Below the pieces are notes generated by a model, which searched no databases, was not told where the DNA came from, and saw nothing but the letters and a program-made list of their open reading frames with translations. Made by a program: the position numbers and the translations under genes. From Actinorhabdospora filicis (GTDB taxonomy: Bacteria; Actinomycetota; Actinomycetes; Mycobacteriales; Micromonosporaceae), in assembly GCF_030269765.1 (NCBI RefSeq), contig NZ_BSTX01000001.1, forward strand, positions 496,001 through 560,000: a stretch of 64,000 nucleotides of DNA, read 5' to 3'. Below are positions 53,334 through 63,062 of this stretch, one piece after another. How positions within the stretch are numbered: position 1 is the stretch's first letter; each line of letters opens with the position of its first letter.

Positions 53334-54245
53334 ATGGTCACCCGTTCCGACGTCGAGGCCGCGCAGGAGCGGGTCCTCGGACGCGCCCGCCGCACGCCCG
53401 TCATGCGCAGCGACATCGGCTGGCTCAAGCTGGAGTTCACCCAGCACACCGGCAGCTTCAAGACGCGGGGGGCGTTCAACCGGATCCTCGCCGCCTTCGA
53501 GAGCGGCGAGTTCGACGGGGGGACGGGGATCGTCGCCGCGTCCGGGGGGAACGCCGGTCTCGCGGCGGCGTACGCGGCGCGTGAGCTGGAGGTCGCCGCG
53601 ACGGTGTACGTCCCGGAGAACGCGCCCGCGGTGAAGGTCGAGAAGCTGCGGGAGCTCGGCGCGGAGGTGATGCTGCGGGGCCGGGAGTACGCCGAGGCCT
53701 ACGAGGCCGCCACGAAGCGCGCCGCGGACACCGGCGCGCTTTACGTGCACGCCTTCGACCAGCCGGACGTGGTCGCCGGGGCGGGGACCGTCGCGCTGGA
53801 GCTGGAGGACCAGATCGGCGAGGTCGACACCATCGTCGTCGCCACCGGTGGGGGTGGCCTGATGGCGGGTATCGCCGCGGCGACCGACGCGCGTGTGGTG
53901 GCCGTGGAGCCGATGGACTGCCCGACGCTGAACCGGGCGCTCGCCGCGGGCGCGCCGGTCGATGTGCACGTGTCGGGTGTGGCGGTGGACTCGCTGGGCG
54001 CGCGCCGCGTCGGGGGCATCGCGTTCGACGCGGCGGTGCGGCACGACGTGCACAGTGTCCTGGTGCCCGACAGCGCGATCGTGGACGCCCGGCGGTGGCT
54101 GTGGAAGCAGCACCGCTTCGTGGTCGAGCACGGCGCGGCGTGCGCGCTGGCGGCGCTCACGTCCGGCGCGTACCTGCCGGGCGAGGACGAGCGGGTCGCG
54201 GTGGTGCTGTGCGGGGCGAACACCGATCCCTCCGACCTGGGTTAG
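53334..54245 (+). CDS. PLP-dependent threonine/serine dehydratase-like enzyme
   Basis: Fold type II PLP enzyme, 303 residues. Lys43 in TGSFKTRGAF is the Schiff-base lysine, SGGNAG binds substrate, and ATGGGGLMAG is the phosphate-binding Gly loop. The family includes biodegradative threonine dehydratase, serine racemase and L-serine dehydratase; it lacks a C-terminal ACT domain so it is not the allosteric biosynthetic IlvA. The N-terminus of about 30 residues is short. It converges with the DUF4153 gene with only 6 nt between stops. Confidence 0.9.
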   Translation: MVTRSDVEAAQERVLGRARRTPVMRSDIGWLKLEFTQHTGSFKTRGAFNRILAAFESGEFDGGTGIVAASGGNAGLAAAYAARELEVAATVYVPENAPAVKVEKLRELGAEVMLRGREYAEAYEAATKRAADTGALYVHAFDQPDVVAGAGTVALELEDQIGEVDTIVVATGGGGLMAGIAAATDARVVAVEPMDCPTLNRALAAGAPVDVHVSGVAVDSLGARRVGGIAFDAAVRHDVHSVLVPDSAIVDARRWLWKQHRFVVEHGAACALAALTSGAYLPGEDERVAVVLCGANTDPSDLG

Positions 54246-54251
54246 CGGCGG

Positions 54252-56099
54252 TCAGCAGCCGGGCGTCCGGGAGCGGGACAGGTTCCAGGAGAAGAACCCG
54301 TCGGCGTCGGGCTCGCAGTGGTGCCGGGCGAGGACGCGGTCGCGCTCGGCGGTGGGGAGCTTGTCGATCTCGGGTAGCGCGTCCTCCGACAGGGACGCCA
54401 GGTAGGCCGTGTCGAGGGTGCCGGTCTCGGCGTACTGGCGGATGTTCCAGCGCGCGATGAGCGCGTCGGGGTTGACCGTGGCGAGCGCGATGAGCATCGC
54501 GGCTCCGGAGGCGGCGACGGCGCGGGCGAGCCAGCGTCCTCGCATGCGTAGTCCGGCGAGCATGACGAGCAGGTAGACGAGGCCGAGCCAGACTTCGACG
54601 GCGAAGATCCAGACGCGCAGGCGGGTGAGTCCGTACGCCCCGGCGTAGAGGGACATGCGGTAGAGGGCCGAGGCGATGACGACCATGCCGAGGGCGCACA
54701 GGACGCCGAGCAGGACGCGGATGAGGTCGCGGTCGCCGCGGTCGCGGCGGGGTGCCTTGCGCATGACGACGGCGATGAGGGCGAGGGTGAGCCCGGTGAT
54801 CCAGCAGAGTTGCCAGAAGCCGCCGCGGGCGTATTCGGCGTAGGTGAGTCCGTAGGTGGCCTGGACGTAGGAGTCGCCGCCGAAGAAGGTGACGGCCTGG
54901 ACGGCGACGAACGCGGCGAAGAGGGCGTCGAGGAGGAGGACGGGGACGGCCCATTCCCAGCGGCGGACGGGGCGTGAGGGGCGGGCGCCGACGAGGTCGA
55001 AGCGGGGTGGGCTGACGGCGGTGTGGGCGAGGGCGAGGGCGAGGAGCGCGCCGAGGGGGAAGACGAGGACGCGGACGATGACCTCGCCGGCGTCTTGGGG
55101 GATGACGAAGGACACGACGCGGGCGAAGCCGGCGTCGGCGGAGGCGAAGAGCGCGCCGAAGAGGATGACGACGGCGGTGGCGATGAGGGCGGTGCGGGCG
55201 ACGCGGCCGGTGTGGCGGCGTCCGGGGATGTTGGCGAGGCCGCGCCAGGCCCAGAGGGCGCCGGCGGGGAAGCCGCCCGCCGCGCCGATGGGGCCGAGGA
55301 GGAAGCCGGTGAGGCGGTAGGGCGGGGCGAGGGTGGCGGCGATGGCGCCGATGCCGGTGAACAGGCACAGGACGCTGACCCAGCCCGCGTCGCGGATGGC
55401 GGGGACGGTGAGGAGGGCCATGGCGAGGACGGCGCCGGTGGCGCGTGCGGCGCGGTGGTCGCGCGGGGCGAGGGGGAGGCAGGCGGCGAGGAGGGCCGCT
55501 CCGGCGATGGGGACGCCGAGGCCGAGGCCGCCGGCGGTCGCGGCGGCGGTGAAGAGGACGGCGGCGAGGGCGAGGGCGGCGAGCGCGGTGACGGGGGCGG
55601 TTCCGGTGGCGATGGGGATGTGGGTGTCGAAGTGGGTTTCGGGGGCGGGCCAGGGGGTGGGCGGAGGTACCGACGGGGCGGCGGCGTAGGGCAGGGCGGG
55701 GTGGAGTGGCGCGGGGCGGAGCGGCGGCATGGGGATCGGCGCGGCGTGGGGCGGCGTCGCGGCGCGGGGACGCCGGGGGTTCGGCGGCGCGGTGCGGGAC
55801 GGCTCGGGCGCCGTCGGGGCGGCGCCGTGGGGCACCGTCGGGGCCGCGCCGTGGGTGCGGCGCAGCGGCGCGACGTCCCAGGACGGGGCGGGTGACGGGG
55901 CGGACGGGGCCGCGCCGCCGGGCGCCGACGGGACGGTGTCGGGGGCCTCGTCGGGGCGCGGCGCGGCGTCGGACGGGACTGCGTCGGGCGGGGCGGGAGC
56001 CTCGGCGGCCGCTCCGGTCTCCTCCCCCGGCTTCGGCAGTTTCGCGCGGAGGTCGGGGGCTGCCTCGTGCCACGGCGGGGGCTGCTGGTGCTCGGTCAT
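54252..56099 (-). CDS. DUF4153/DUF4173-type polytopic membrane protein
   Basis: 615 residues. The first ~140 are Pro/Ala-rich and disordered, then at least ten hydrophobic segments (ALAALALAAVLFTAAATAGG, MALLTVPAI, LCLFTGIGAIAATL, ...), with the family feature LVGARPSRPVRRWEWAVPVLLLDALFAAFVAVQAVTFFGGDSYVQATYGLTYAEYARGGFWQL. The C-terminal soluble part contains PEIDKLPTAERDRVLARH and ends in SRTPGC. Function unknown. Downstream of a histidine kinase by 128 nt, it probably belongs to that regulon or is its partner. Confidence 0.86.
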   Translation of the reverse strand: MTEHQQPPPWHEAAPDLRAKLPKPGEETGAAAEAPAPPDAVPSDAAPRPDEAPDTVPSAPGGAAPSAPSPAPSWDVAPLRRTHGAAPTVPHGAAPTAPEPSRTAPPNPRRPRAATPPHAAPIPMPPLRPAPLHPALPYAAAPSVPPPTPWPAPETHFDTHIPIATGTAPVTALAALALAAVLFTAAATAGGLGLGVPIAGAALLAACLPLAPRDHRAARATGAVLAMALLTVPAIRDAGWVSVLCLFTGIGAIAATLAPPYRLTGFLLGPIGAAGGFPAGALWAWRGLANIPGRRHTGRVARTALIATAVVILFGALFASADAGFARVVSFVIPQDAGEVIVRVLVFPLGALLALALAHTAVSPPRFDLVGARPSRPVRRWEWAVPVLLLDALFAAFVAVQAVTFFGGDSYVQATYGLTYAEYARGGFWQLCWITGLTLALIAVVMRKAPRRDRGDRDLIRVLLGVLCALGMVVIASALYRMSLYAGAYGLTRLRVWIFAVEVWLGLVYLLVMLAGLRMRGRWLARAVAASGAAMLIALATVNPDALIARWNIRQYAETGTLDTAYLASLSEDALPEIDKLPTAERDRVLARHHCEPDADGFFSWNLSRSRTPGC

Positions 56100-56227
56100 C
56101 GGGGGTTCCTCTCTGCGGTGGAGGTGGGGACCGGGCGCCGCGCACGGGCACGGCGCGGCGACCGGTCCCCGGGCAGGGGGTAACGGCTGGGGCCGGACGG
56201 TGGTCCGGTTGGGGGTGGTGGGGTGTG

Positions 56228-57300
56228 TCAGGCGCGGGGCAGTCGCACCCGGATGAGGCAGCCGGTCGGTGTGTCGGCGACGGCGATGCGGCCGCCGTGC
56301 AGGTCGACGATCCAGCGGGAGATGGACAGGCCGAGGCCGGTGCCGCCGTCGTTGCGTCCGGCGTTGCCGCCGCGGGTGAAGCGTTCGAAGACGCGGAGGC
56401 GGTCGCCGGCGGGGATGCCGGGGCCCTGGTCGGCGACTTCGAGGAGGAGGTCGTGGTCGGCGGAGGCCGCGCTGAGGGTGATGGTGCCGCCGGGTGGGCT
56501 GTGGCGGACGGCGTTGTCGAGGAGGTTGGCGACGACCTGGTGGAGGCGGGCGCGGTCGGCGTGGGCGGTGAGGCGGGGTGGGGCCTGGACGTCGATGGTG
56601 ATGTCGGAATGGGTGTGGAGGGCCTGTTCGGCGGCGACCTGGCGGAGGAAGGGGCGGACGTCGAAGGTGGCGCGGCGGAGGGGGACGGCTCCGGCGTCGA
56701 GGCGGGACACGTCGAGGAGTTCGCCGACGAGGCGGCCGAGGCGTTCGGTCTGGGCGAGGGCGGTGCGGAGGGTGTCCGGGTCGGGTTGGGAGACGCCGTC
56801 GACGATGTTCTCCAGGACGGCGTGGAGCGCGGTGATGGGTGTGCGCAGTTCGTGGGAGACGTTGGCGATGAGTTCGCGGCGTTCGCGGTCGACGGTGGCG
56901 AGGTCCCCGGCCATGTGGTTGAAGGCCTCGGCGAGGACGCCGACCTCGTCCTGGGAGGTGGCGCGGACGCGGACGTCGTAGTCGCCGCGGGCCATCTGGC
57001 GGACTCCGGCGGTCATCTCGCGCAGGGGTGAGGTCATGCCGTGGGCGAGGACGCGGGAGACGAACACGGCTCCGGCGATGGCGATGGTGGCCATCTTCCA
57101 GGGCAGGAAGCCGAGGAGTGCCCAGAAGACGAGGAGCCCGAAGCAGCCGGAGCCGACGAGCAGGATGGTGATCTTGATCTTGAAGGAGCCGATGGGGTCG
57201 AGGGGGCGGGGGGCGACGTCGCCAAGCCAGATCCAGAGCTTGCCGAGGGGGCCGGTGTCGGCGGCGCGGGCGCGGGGGCTGTCGAGGAAGGCGGGCACTT

Positions 57301-57304
<4 letters not shown>
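56228..57304 (-). CDS. Sensor histidine kinase, short-loop type
   Basis: 358 residues. Two TM helices (about 45-64 and 70-90) are separated by a very short loop, so it likely senses signals within the membrane or through a partner. HAMP follows (SPLREMTAGVRQMARGDYDVRV), then HisKA with the phosphorylated His in ANVSHELRTPITALHA, and HATPase with NLLDNAVRHS, DQGPGIP and GGTGLGLSI. The ATG at 57304 overlaps the regulator stop (ATGA). The pair faces a DUF4153 gene downstream. Confidence 0.94.
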
Positions 57305-58002
<698 letters not shown>

Positions 58003-58094
58003 GGGGGCAACAGTAGGCGCGGGTTGTGGGGACGCCGCCGGGGAGTTGTGAAGATGTCGCGAAGATTGCCGCGCCCGATTCGCCCCGGCACGCG

Positions 58095-58126
58095 AACGGT
58101 GAACGGAAACTCACCCTTTCACCGTT
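58095..58126. promoter_or_regulatory. Inverted repeat between the regulator and CooC-like genes
   Basis: AACGGTGA (58095-58102) and TCACCGTT (58119-58126), 16 nt apart, in the 214-nt divergent region. Candidate operator for the adjacent regulator. Confidence 0.5.
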
Positions 58127-58155
58127 AAGGACGCGCCCGACACGCCCCGAAATGC

Positions 58156-58184
58156 TTGACTCGCCCCCCGCTCTTATTGAAACT
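58156..58184 (+). promoter_or_regulatory. Promoter candidate for the CooC-like cluster
   Basis: TTGACT (58156-58161), 17-nt spacer, GAAACT (58179-58184), 33 nt upstream of the GTG. Confidence 0.4.
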
Positions 58185-58216
58185 GAATGCCAAGTTCGTC
58201 TAGAGGAGGATCGACC

Positions 58217-59191
58217 GTGAAGGTCGCGTTCGTGGGCAAGGGCGGCAGTGGCAAGACGACACTGGCCTCCCTGTTCGCCCGTCGTCTCGCCCGGCAGGGC
58301 AACACCGTTTTCGCCATCGACGCCGACGTCAACCAGCACCTGGCGTGCGCGCTCGGCATGGCCGAGATGGACGCGGTGGCGCTCCCGACACTCGGGGACG
58401 CCCTGCCGCGCATCAAGGAGCACCTGCGCGGGGACAACCCCCGCATCGCCTCGGCGGAGCAGATGCTCAAGACCACGCCGCCCGGCCCCGGCTCCCGGCT
58501 GGTCCGGGTCGCCGCCGGGGACCCGATCCTGCGGGACCTGACCACCGAGATCGGCGGCGTCCGGCTCGCCGTCACCGGCGGTTTCACCGAGAACGACCTG
58601 GGCGTGGCCTGCTACCACTCCAAGACCGGCGCGGTGGAGCTGCTGCTCAACCACATCGTCGACCTGCCCGGCCAGTACGTCATCGTCGACATGATCGCCG
58701 GGGCGGAGGCCTTCGCCTCGGGCATGTTCACCCGTTTCGACACCACCTTCCTGGTGTGCGAGCCGACCGTCCGCAGCGTCGGCGTGTTCAAGCAGTACGC
58801 CGGATACGCCGCCGACTTCGACGTGCGCATCGCCGTCATCGGCAACAAGGTCGACGACGAGTCCGATGTGGACTTCCTGCGCGAGCACGTCGGCGACGCC
58901 CTCGTCGGCTGGGTCGGCCGCTCCGCCTTCGTCAAGGCCGGTGAGCGGGGCAAACACCTCGACATCACCGACCTGGAACCGGCCAACCTCACCGTCCTGG
59001 ACACCGCGAAGGCGCTACTGGACTCGGCCGGCAAGGACTGGATCAAGTTCACCCGGCAGGCCCACGAGTTCCACCGCCGCAACGCCGAGGCGTGGGGCAG
59101 CGAGCGCGCCGGCGCCGACCTGTCGGCCCAGATCGACCCGGAGTACGTCCTCGGCCCGCAACTGCTGGAGACGGCCCCGGTCCTGCGTTGA
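58217..59191 (+). CDS. CooC-like SIMIBI ATPase
   Basis: 324-residue P-loop NTPase of the MinD/NifH/CooC class. The deviant Walker A is GKGGSGKT (residues 7-14), with signature Lys8 and catalytic Lys13. FAIDADVNQHLACALG, ENDLGVACYHSKTGAVELLL, YVIVDMIAGAEAFASGMFTRFD and LVCEPTVRSVGVFKQY are CooC-like segments (switch regions and the conserved Asp). CooC inserts nickel into CO dehydrogenase, but no CODH is near, so the target is unknown. The Cys pair of CooC for metal binding (CxC) is not seen; Cys residues are sparse. The GTG at 58217 has GAGGAGG upstream. Confidence 0.85.
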   Translation: MKVAFVGKGGSGKTTLASLFARRLARQGNTVFAIDADVNQHLACALGMAEMDAVALPTLGDALPRIKEHLRGDNPRIASAEQMLKTTPPGPGSRLVRVAAGDPILRDLTTEIGGVRLAVTGGFTENDLGVACYHSKTGAVELLLNHIVDLPGQYVIVDMIAGAEAFASGMFTRFDTTFLVCEPTVRSVGVFKQYAGYAADFDVRIAVIGNKVDDESDVDFLREHVGDALVGWVGRSAFVKAGERGKHLDITDLEPANLTVLDTAKALLDSAGKDWIKFTRQAHEFHRRNAEAWGSERAGADLSAQIDPEYVLGPQLLETAPVLR

Positions 59192-59277
59192 TCACGGATC
59201 CGTGACAACCACCCGACAGTACGTGCGCGCCGGTTGCGCTCAACTGGACCACGTGCCACCGACCGAAAGGAGCGACA

Positions 59278-59670
59278 ATGTCCCTCGATGTATCGCCCGA
59301 CCTGCTGGAGAAGGCCGAGCGCGGTGAGGTCACCGACGCCGAGTTCGTCGAATGCGTGCGGACCTCTCTGCCGTTCGCCTGGGAGACGATCAGCCGGGTC
59401 GTGGGTGATCTCGGCACGTCCGACGAGCCGTTCGCCGACAACGTGACGCCCCCGCCGGACGAGAAGGCGCGCGGCCAGCTGCTGCGGGCCCTCGCCTCCG
59501 ACGCCATCCGGGGCGGCCTGGAGCGGCACTTCGGCGTCAAGCTGGCGTTCCAGAACTGCCACCGGGTCGCCGCGTTCCGCCCCTCGGCGGTGGACTCCGA
59601 GCGCTACCGGAAGTTCATCTCGCCCGTGGGCCAGCTGCGCAACCAGTCCCCCGAGCTGCGGGACTGCTGA
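59278..59670 (+). CDS. 130-aa conserved-looking protein, unknown
   Basis: I do not recognise this family. 130 residues, acidic, soluble: MSLDVSPDLLEKAERGEVTD..., with PFAWETISRVVGDL, QLLRALASDAIRGGLERHFGVKLAFQNCHRVAAFRPSA, and a Cys as the last residue (ELRDC). Cys at about 26, the NCH centre and the terminal Cys suggest a metal or redox ligand set. AAAGGAGCGACA precedes the ATG. Located 86 nt after the CooC-like gene and followed by the flavoprotein on the same strand; the three probably act together. Confidence 0.78.
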   Translation: MSLDVSPDLLEKAERGEVTDAEFVECVRTSLPFAWETISRVVGDLGTSDEPFADNVTPPPDEKARGQLLRALASDAIRGGLERHFGVKLAFQNCHRVAAFRPSAVDSERYRKFISPVGQLRNQSPELRDC

Positions 59671-59738
59671 CACGTGCCGGGGGCGGCGGCGCCTTCACCG
59701 CCGTCCCCGGCGCCCAAATGAAGAGTGGGGCGTCCACG

Positions 59739-60743
59739 ATGGACTTAGGTCTGTTCCTGGTGGGCGCGGGCTTTCCCGGTACGCCCGCGCACACGGCCCT
59801 GCGGAACACGCTCGGTTTCGGTCGGCTCGCCGAGGAGGCGGGCCTGCCGGGCGTGTGGCTGGCCGAACACCATTTCATCTCCTATGGCGTGTGCCCGTCG
59901 GCGACGGTCGCGGCGGGCGTCCTGCTGGGCGGCACGAGCCGCATCACCGTCGGCGCGGCGGCGTGCGTCCTGTCGAACCGGCAGCCGGTGGCGCTGGGCG
60001 AGGAGGCGGTGATGCTGGACGCGCTGTCCGGCGGCCGGTTCCGGCTCGGCGTGGCGCGCGGTGGCCCGTGGGTGGACCTGGAGGTCTTCGACACCGGCCT
60101 GGACCGCTTCGAGCACGGCTTCGCCGAATCCCTCGACGTCCTGTGCGACTGGACGTCGGGCAAACCGCGGGTGGCGGCTTCGGGCCGCTTCCACGAGTTC
60201 CGCGAGGTCCGGGTGGTCCCCCGCCCGGAGGGCCCGCTGCCGATGTGGGTGGCCGCAACGTCGGTGTCCACGGTGGACATCGCCGCGGCGCGCGGTATCC
60301 CGCTGATCCTGGGCATGCACATCGGCGACGAGGAAAAGGCGGCGATGCTGGACCGCTGGCGCCGGATCGCCGGCGAGCACGGGCACGACCCGGGCGCCGC
60401 GGAGCACGCGGCGGCCCATCTGTGCCATGTGGACGACTCGCGCAGGCGCGCGGCGGCCGCGCTGCGTTCGGCGATGCCGGGCTGGATCGCCGAGGGCACC
60501 GCCGGATACGTGCGCGTCGACGGGACGCCCGGGCCGGCACGCGACCCGGACGCCTACGTCGAATCCCTCATCGGGATGCACCCGGTCGGCCCGCCCGGGT
60601 ACTGCGCGGGCGTGCTGGCGCGCTCCGCGGAGCGCACCGGCGTCCGGCACGCGCTGCTGATGGTGGAGGGCACCGGTGACCCGGACGTCACCGGCGCCGT
60701 GATCCGCCGTCTGGGAGAGGAGGTGGCGCCCCTCCTCGGGTGA
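59739..60743 (+). CDS. LLM-class luciferase-like flavin oxidoreductase
   Basis: 334-residue bacterial luciferase-like monooxygenase. LGLFLVGAGFPG at the start, LPGVWLAEHHFISYG, AGVLLGGTSRITVGAAACVLS and ARGIPLILGMHIGDEEKAAMLDRWR are LLM features of the TIM barrel. The family uses FMN or F420; cofactor type cannot be settled here. The ATG at 59739 (MDLGLFLVG) is preferred over 59718, which has no ribosome site. Its 3' end meets the RIO kinase stop head-on with a 1-nt gap. Role is inferred to be linked with the CooC-like ATPase. Confidence 0.87.
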   Translation: MDLGLFLVGAGFPGTPAHTALRNTLGFGRLAEEAGLPGVWLAEHHFISYGVCPSATVAAGVLLGGTSRITVGAAACVLSNRQPVALGEEAVMLDALSGGRFRLGVARGGPWVDLEVFDTGLDRFEHGFAESLDVLCDWTSGKPRVAASGRFHEFREVRVVPRPEGPLPMWVAATSVSTVDIAAARGIPLILGMHIGDEEKAAMLDRWRRIAGEHGHDPGAAEHAAAHLCHVDDSRRRAAAALRSAMPGWIAEGTAGYVRVDGTPGPARDPDAYVESLIGMHPVGPPGYCAGVLARSAERTGVRHALLMVEGTGDPDVTGAVIRRLGEEVAPLLG

Positions 60744-60744
60744 C

Positions 60745-61662
60745 TCAGGTGAGTCTGGCGTCGGCGAACTGGTCGGCGACCAGCATGTCGACGTACTTGG
60801 GGTCCAGGCCGCGCGAGACGAACCAGGCGCCCACGTTGCGGACGTCGCGTTCCAGGAAGAACCGCCCGCGCGGGTTGGCGACCACGTCGATGATCTGCGG
60901 CATGTCGATGATCACCAGCCGTCCCTCGTGGACGATGATGTTGTACGACGACAGGTCGCCGTGGGCGAAGCCGTCGCGGGCCATGATGGTCATGTTGTGG
61001 ACGAGCTGCTCCCACAGATCGTCCAGCTCCGCCCGCTCGGGCCGGATGTTCTCCAGTCGCGGGGCGGCCTGCTTGTCGGTGCCCACGAACTCCATGATCA
61101 CCTCGGTGCCCACGATCTGCACCGGGTACGGGACCGAGGCGCCCGCGCGGTGCATGCGCACCAGCGCGTTCCACTCGGTGGCCGCCCACTGCCCGGCCAG
61201 CATCTCCTGGCCGACCTTGGTGCCCTTCTCCATCGCGCGCTGGTCGCGCGACTTGCGGACGGTGCGGCCCTCGGTGTACTCCGAGCTGCGGCTGAACATG
61301 CGGTGGTCGGCGTCGCGGTACCGCTTGGCGGCCAGCAGGACCGTCCGGTCGGTGTCGGGCACGAAACGCTCGATCAGGAAGACGTCGGCTTCCTTGCCGG
61401 TCTTGAGGATGCCGTGTTCGAGGTCGACGGCGCCCAGGTCGGTGATGAGCCACGACGGCCACGGCTTCGGGGCGCGCTGGAGCGGCTCGGACTGGTCCCA
61501 CGTGGTCCAGCGGTCGCCGACCGGGGGTTTCTCGGGGTCGAACTCCTCGAAGTCGCCGTCGACGGCGTCGTCGAAGCGCTCGGCCTCTGCGTAATAGAAG
61601 TCCTCGGAGGACTGCTTCTTGCCACGGGACTTGATACGGACGAAGGAATCGTCAGAACGCAC
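60745..61662 (-). CDS. RIO-type serine protein kinase
   Basis: Atypical protein kinase of the RIO1 family, 305 residues. The ATP-binding loop reads LKTGKEADVFLI, the catalytic loop DGFAHGDLSSYNIIVHEG, and the metal-binding IIDMPQIIDV. An acidic N-terminus (about 15-70) precedes the fold. Eukaryal and archaeal homologues mature small ribosomal subunits; bacterial roles are unknown. The GTG at 61662 is preceded by AGGAG, 8 nt away, and is preferred over the longer GTG at 61701. A 20-codon mini-gene and a promoter lie upstream on the same strand. Confidence 0.92.
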   Translation of the reverse strand: MRSDDSFVRIKSRGKKQSSEDFYYAEAERFDDAVDGDFEEFDPEKPPVGDRWTTWDQSEPLQRAPKPWPSWLITDLGAVDLEHGILKTGKEADVFLIERFVPDTDRTVLLAAKRYRDADHRMFSRSSEYTEGRTVRKSRDQRAMEKGTKVGQEMLAGQWAATEWNALVRMHRAGASVPYPVQIVGTEVIMEFVGTDKQAAPRLENIRPERAELDDLWEQLVHNMTIMARDGFAHGDLSSYNIIVHEGRLVIIDMPQIIDVVANPRGRFFLERDVRNVGAWFVSRGLDPKYVDMLVADQFADARLT

Positions 61663-61736
61663 TGCTGGATCTCCTAAGGAGGAAGTCTTGACCCGCGTCA
61701 CCAGAGGACTGCGGGGAGGATCGCCGCTATGGCGGA

Positions 61737-61799
61737 CTAGCGGCCCTCGGTGAGGAGGGCGGGGAGGACATGCGGCATCGGCCGCGCAGCGGCAGTCAT
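61737..61799 (-). CDS. 20-residue mini-ORF upstream of the RIO kinase
   Basis: ATG at 61799 with GAGGAGG 8 nt upstream, then MTAAARPMPHVLPALLTEGR and a stop. It sits about 60 nt downstream of the predicted promoter and 75 nt upstream of the RIO kinase start. Too short for a family match. Leader peptide or real miniprotein. Confidence 0.5.
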   Translation of the reverse strand: MTAAARPMPHVLPALLTEGR

Positions 61800-61866
61800 C
61801 GTCGGCGCCTCCTCTCTCTCACTCGCGCGGACCCCTCGGGGCCGGCGCCGTAACTTCCGGTCAGGG

Positions 61867-61895
61867 ACATTAGCGGATCTTGACGATGGGGGCAA
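61867..61895 (-). promoter_or_regulatory. Promoter for the mini-ORF/RIO kinase
   Basis: Minus strand TTGCCC (61895-61890), 17-nt spacer, TAATGT (61872-61867). Strong match for a housekeeping promoter. Transcription would start near 61,860 and read the mini-ORF then the kinase. Confidence 0.55.
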
Positions 61896-61920
61896 GGGGT
61901 TTTTCCGCGGACGCACGAGC

Positions 61921-61949
61921 GCGGCCCGTCCCGGTGTGGGACGGGCCGC
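61921..61949 (-). terminator. Terminator after the glutamate-binding lipoprotein gene
   Basis: Perfect 12-bp stem GCGGCCCGTCCC (61921-61932) with GGGACGGGCCGC (61938-61949) and a 5-nt loop, 75 nt past the stop on the minus strand. No T-tract. Confidence 0.65.
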
Positions 61950-62023
61950 GTCAGCCCTGTTCGCCCGCCTGTTTCCCCGCTCCGGGGCTAGCCATGAGGC
62001 CCCGGGCGGTGGTGGTCCCGCCG

Positions 62024-62968
62024 TCAGGTGCCGACGGTCGGCGGGTCGGGGACCTTCATGCCGGTGTGGCCGAACGTGGCGTCGAAGGCGCGCTTCCAGT
62101 CGCCGTTCGAGATGGCCTCGGTGAGGGTGTCGTTGATGAACTTGCGCAGCTCCGGCGAACCGTGCTTCAGGCCGATGCCGTAGGGCTCCTGGCCCAGCGA
62201 CACGTTCAGGACGCGGTAGGCGCCGGGCGTCGACTCGCGGAAGCCCTGCAGGATCACGTTGTCGGTGCTGACCGCGTCCACCGGGTCGGCGCCGTCGAGG
62301 GCGGCGACGCAGCTGGAGTAGTCCTTCAGCTCGACGGGAGTGACGCCCTTGACCTCCTTGAGGCGCTGGAGCGACGTGGAGCCCTTCGCCGCGCACACCT
62401 TCTTGCCCTGCAGGTCGTCCATCGTCTTGATGGTCGAGCCCTCCTTCACCAGGACGTCCTGGTTGGCGGTGAAGTAGGGGCCGGCGAAGTCGACCTCCTG
62501 CATGCGCTGCTGGGTGATGGTGAAGGTCGCGATGACCATGTCGACCTCGCCGTTGGACAGGTACTCCGTGCGGCTCTTGGCGAGGGTCTCCACGAACTCC
62601 AGGTTGCGGCCCTCTTCGACGGTGCCGAAGATGCGCTGGGCGATGATGCGGGCGACCTCGGCGTCGAAGCCGTCGATGCGGCCCGTGGCGGCGTTGCGGA
62701 GGCCGGTGAGGGGCTGGTCGAAGCGCGTGCCGACCAGGAGGCGCCCGACCTCTTTGATCTTCTCGATCTCGGCCGGGAGCGCGTCGTCGGGAGCCTGCGC
62801 GATCACGTACCGGGACGGCGACTGCGACTTCGGCTCGGTCGGCGCCGCGCAGGCCGCCGCCGACAGAAGTGACAGGCCCGTAAGGACGATGAGCAGGCGC
62901 CGAAGAGATGATCTCGATCTTAAAAAGGGCGAGCGGATCACGACGATGAGCTTGGCAGGCTTGAGCAT
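62024..62968 (-). CDS. Glutamate/amino-acid ABC transporter substrate-binding lipoprotein
   Basis: 314-residue solute-binding protein. The signal peptide has a Lys/Arg-rich start, a hydrophobic core and the lipobox LSAAAC with Cys40. The binding domain (from residue 70) matches family 3 extracellular binding proteins: VGTRFDQPLTGLRNAATGRIDGFDAEVARIIA and VDMVIATFTITQQRMQEVDFAGPYF. GluB of the glutamate transporter is the closest I recall. The permease and ATPase genes are not adjacent: lipB is divergent and the RIO kinase follows. Orphan binding protein, then. Confidence 0.9.
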   Translation of the reverse strand: MLKPAKLIVVIRSPFLRSRSSLRRLLIVLTGLSLLSAAACAAPTEPKSQSPSRYVIAQAPDDALPAEIEKIKEVGRLLVGTRFDQPLTGLRNAATGRIDGFDAEVARIIAQRIFGTVEEGRNLEFVETLAKSRTEYLSNGEVDMVIATFTITQQRMQEVDFAGPYFTANQDVLVKEGSTIKTMDDLQGKKVCAAKGSTSLQRLKEVKGVTPVELKDYSSCVAALDGADPVDAVSTDNVILQGFRESTPGAYRVLNVSLGQEPYGIGLKHGSPELRKFINDTLTEAISNGDWKRAFDATFGHTGMKVPDPPTVGT

Positions 62969-63062
62969 GTGGAGGAGCCTAGCGAGAATCGGTGAGCGTG
63001 TGACGGAGACCCCAGTGGCATTTTTTCGGCCATAACCGCCCGTTGGGACTACCGTTGCCGTC

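Larger units (their letters stand above)
61663..62023. other. Intergenic region between RIO kinase and GluB-like gene
   Basis: 361 nt holding, in minus-strand order, the terminator 61921-61949, the promoter 61867-61895, the mini-ORF 61737-61799 and the kinase ribosome site. Unlike the GC-rich islands it is well structured, with no core copy. Confidence 0.6.

Noticed and set aside
58217..59191. Nitrogenase iron protein or MinD
   Set aside because: NifH Cys ligands are absent and no MinD C-terminal amphipathic helix is visible; CooC-like segments fit better.
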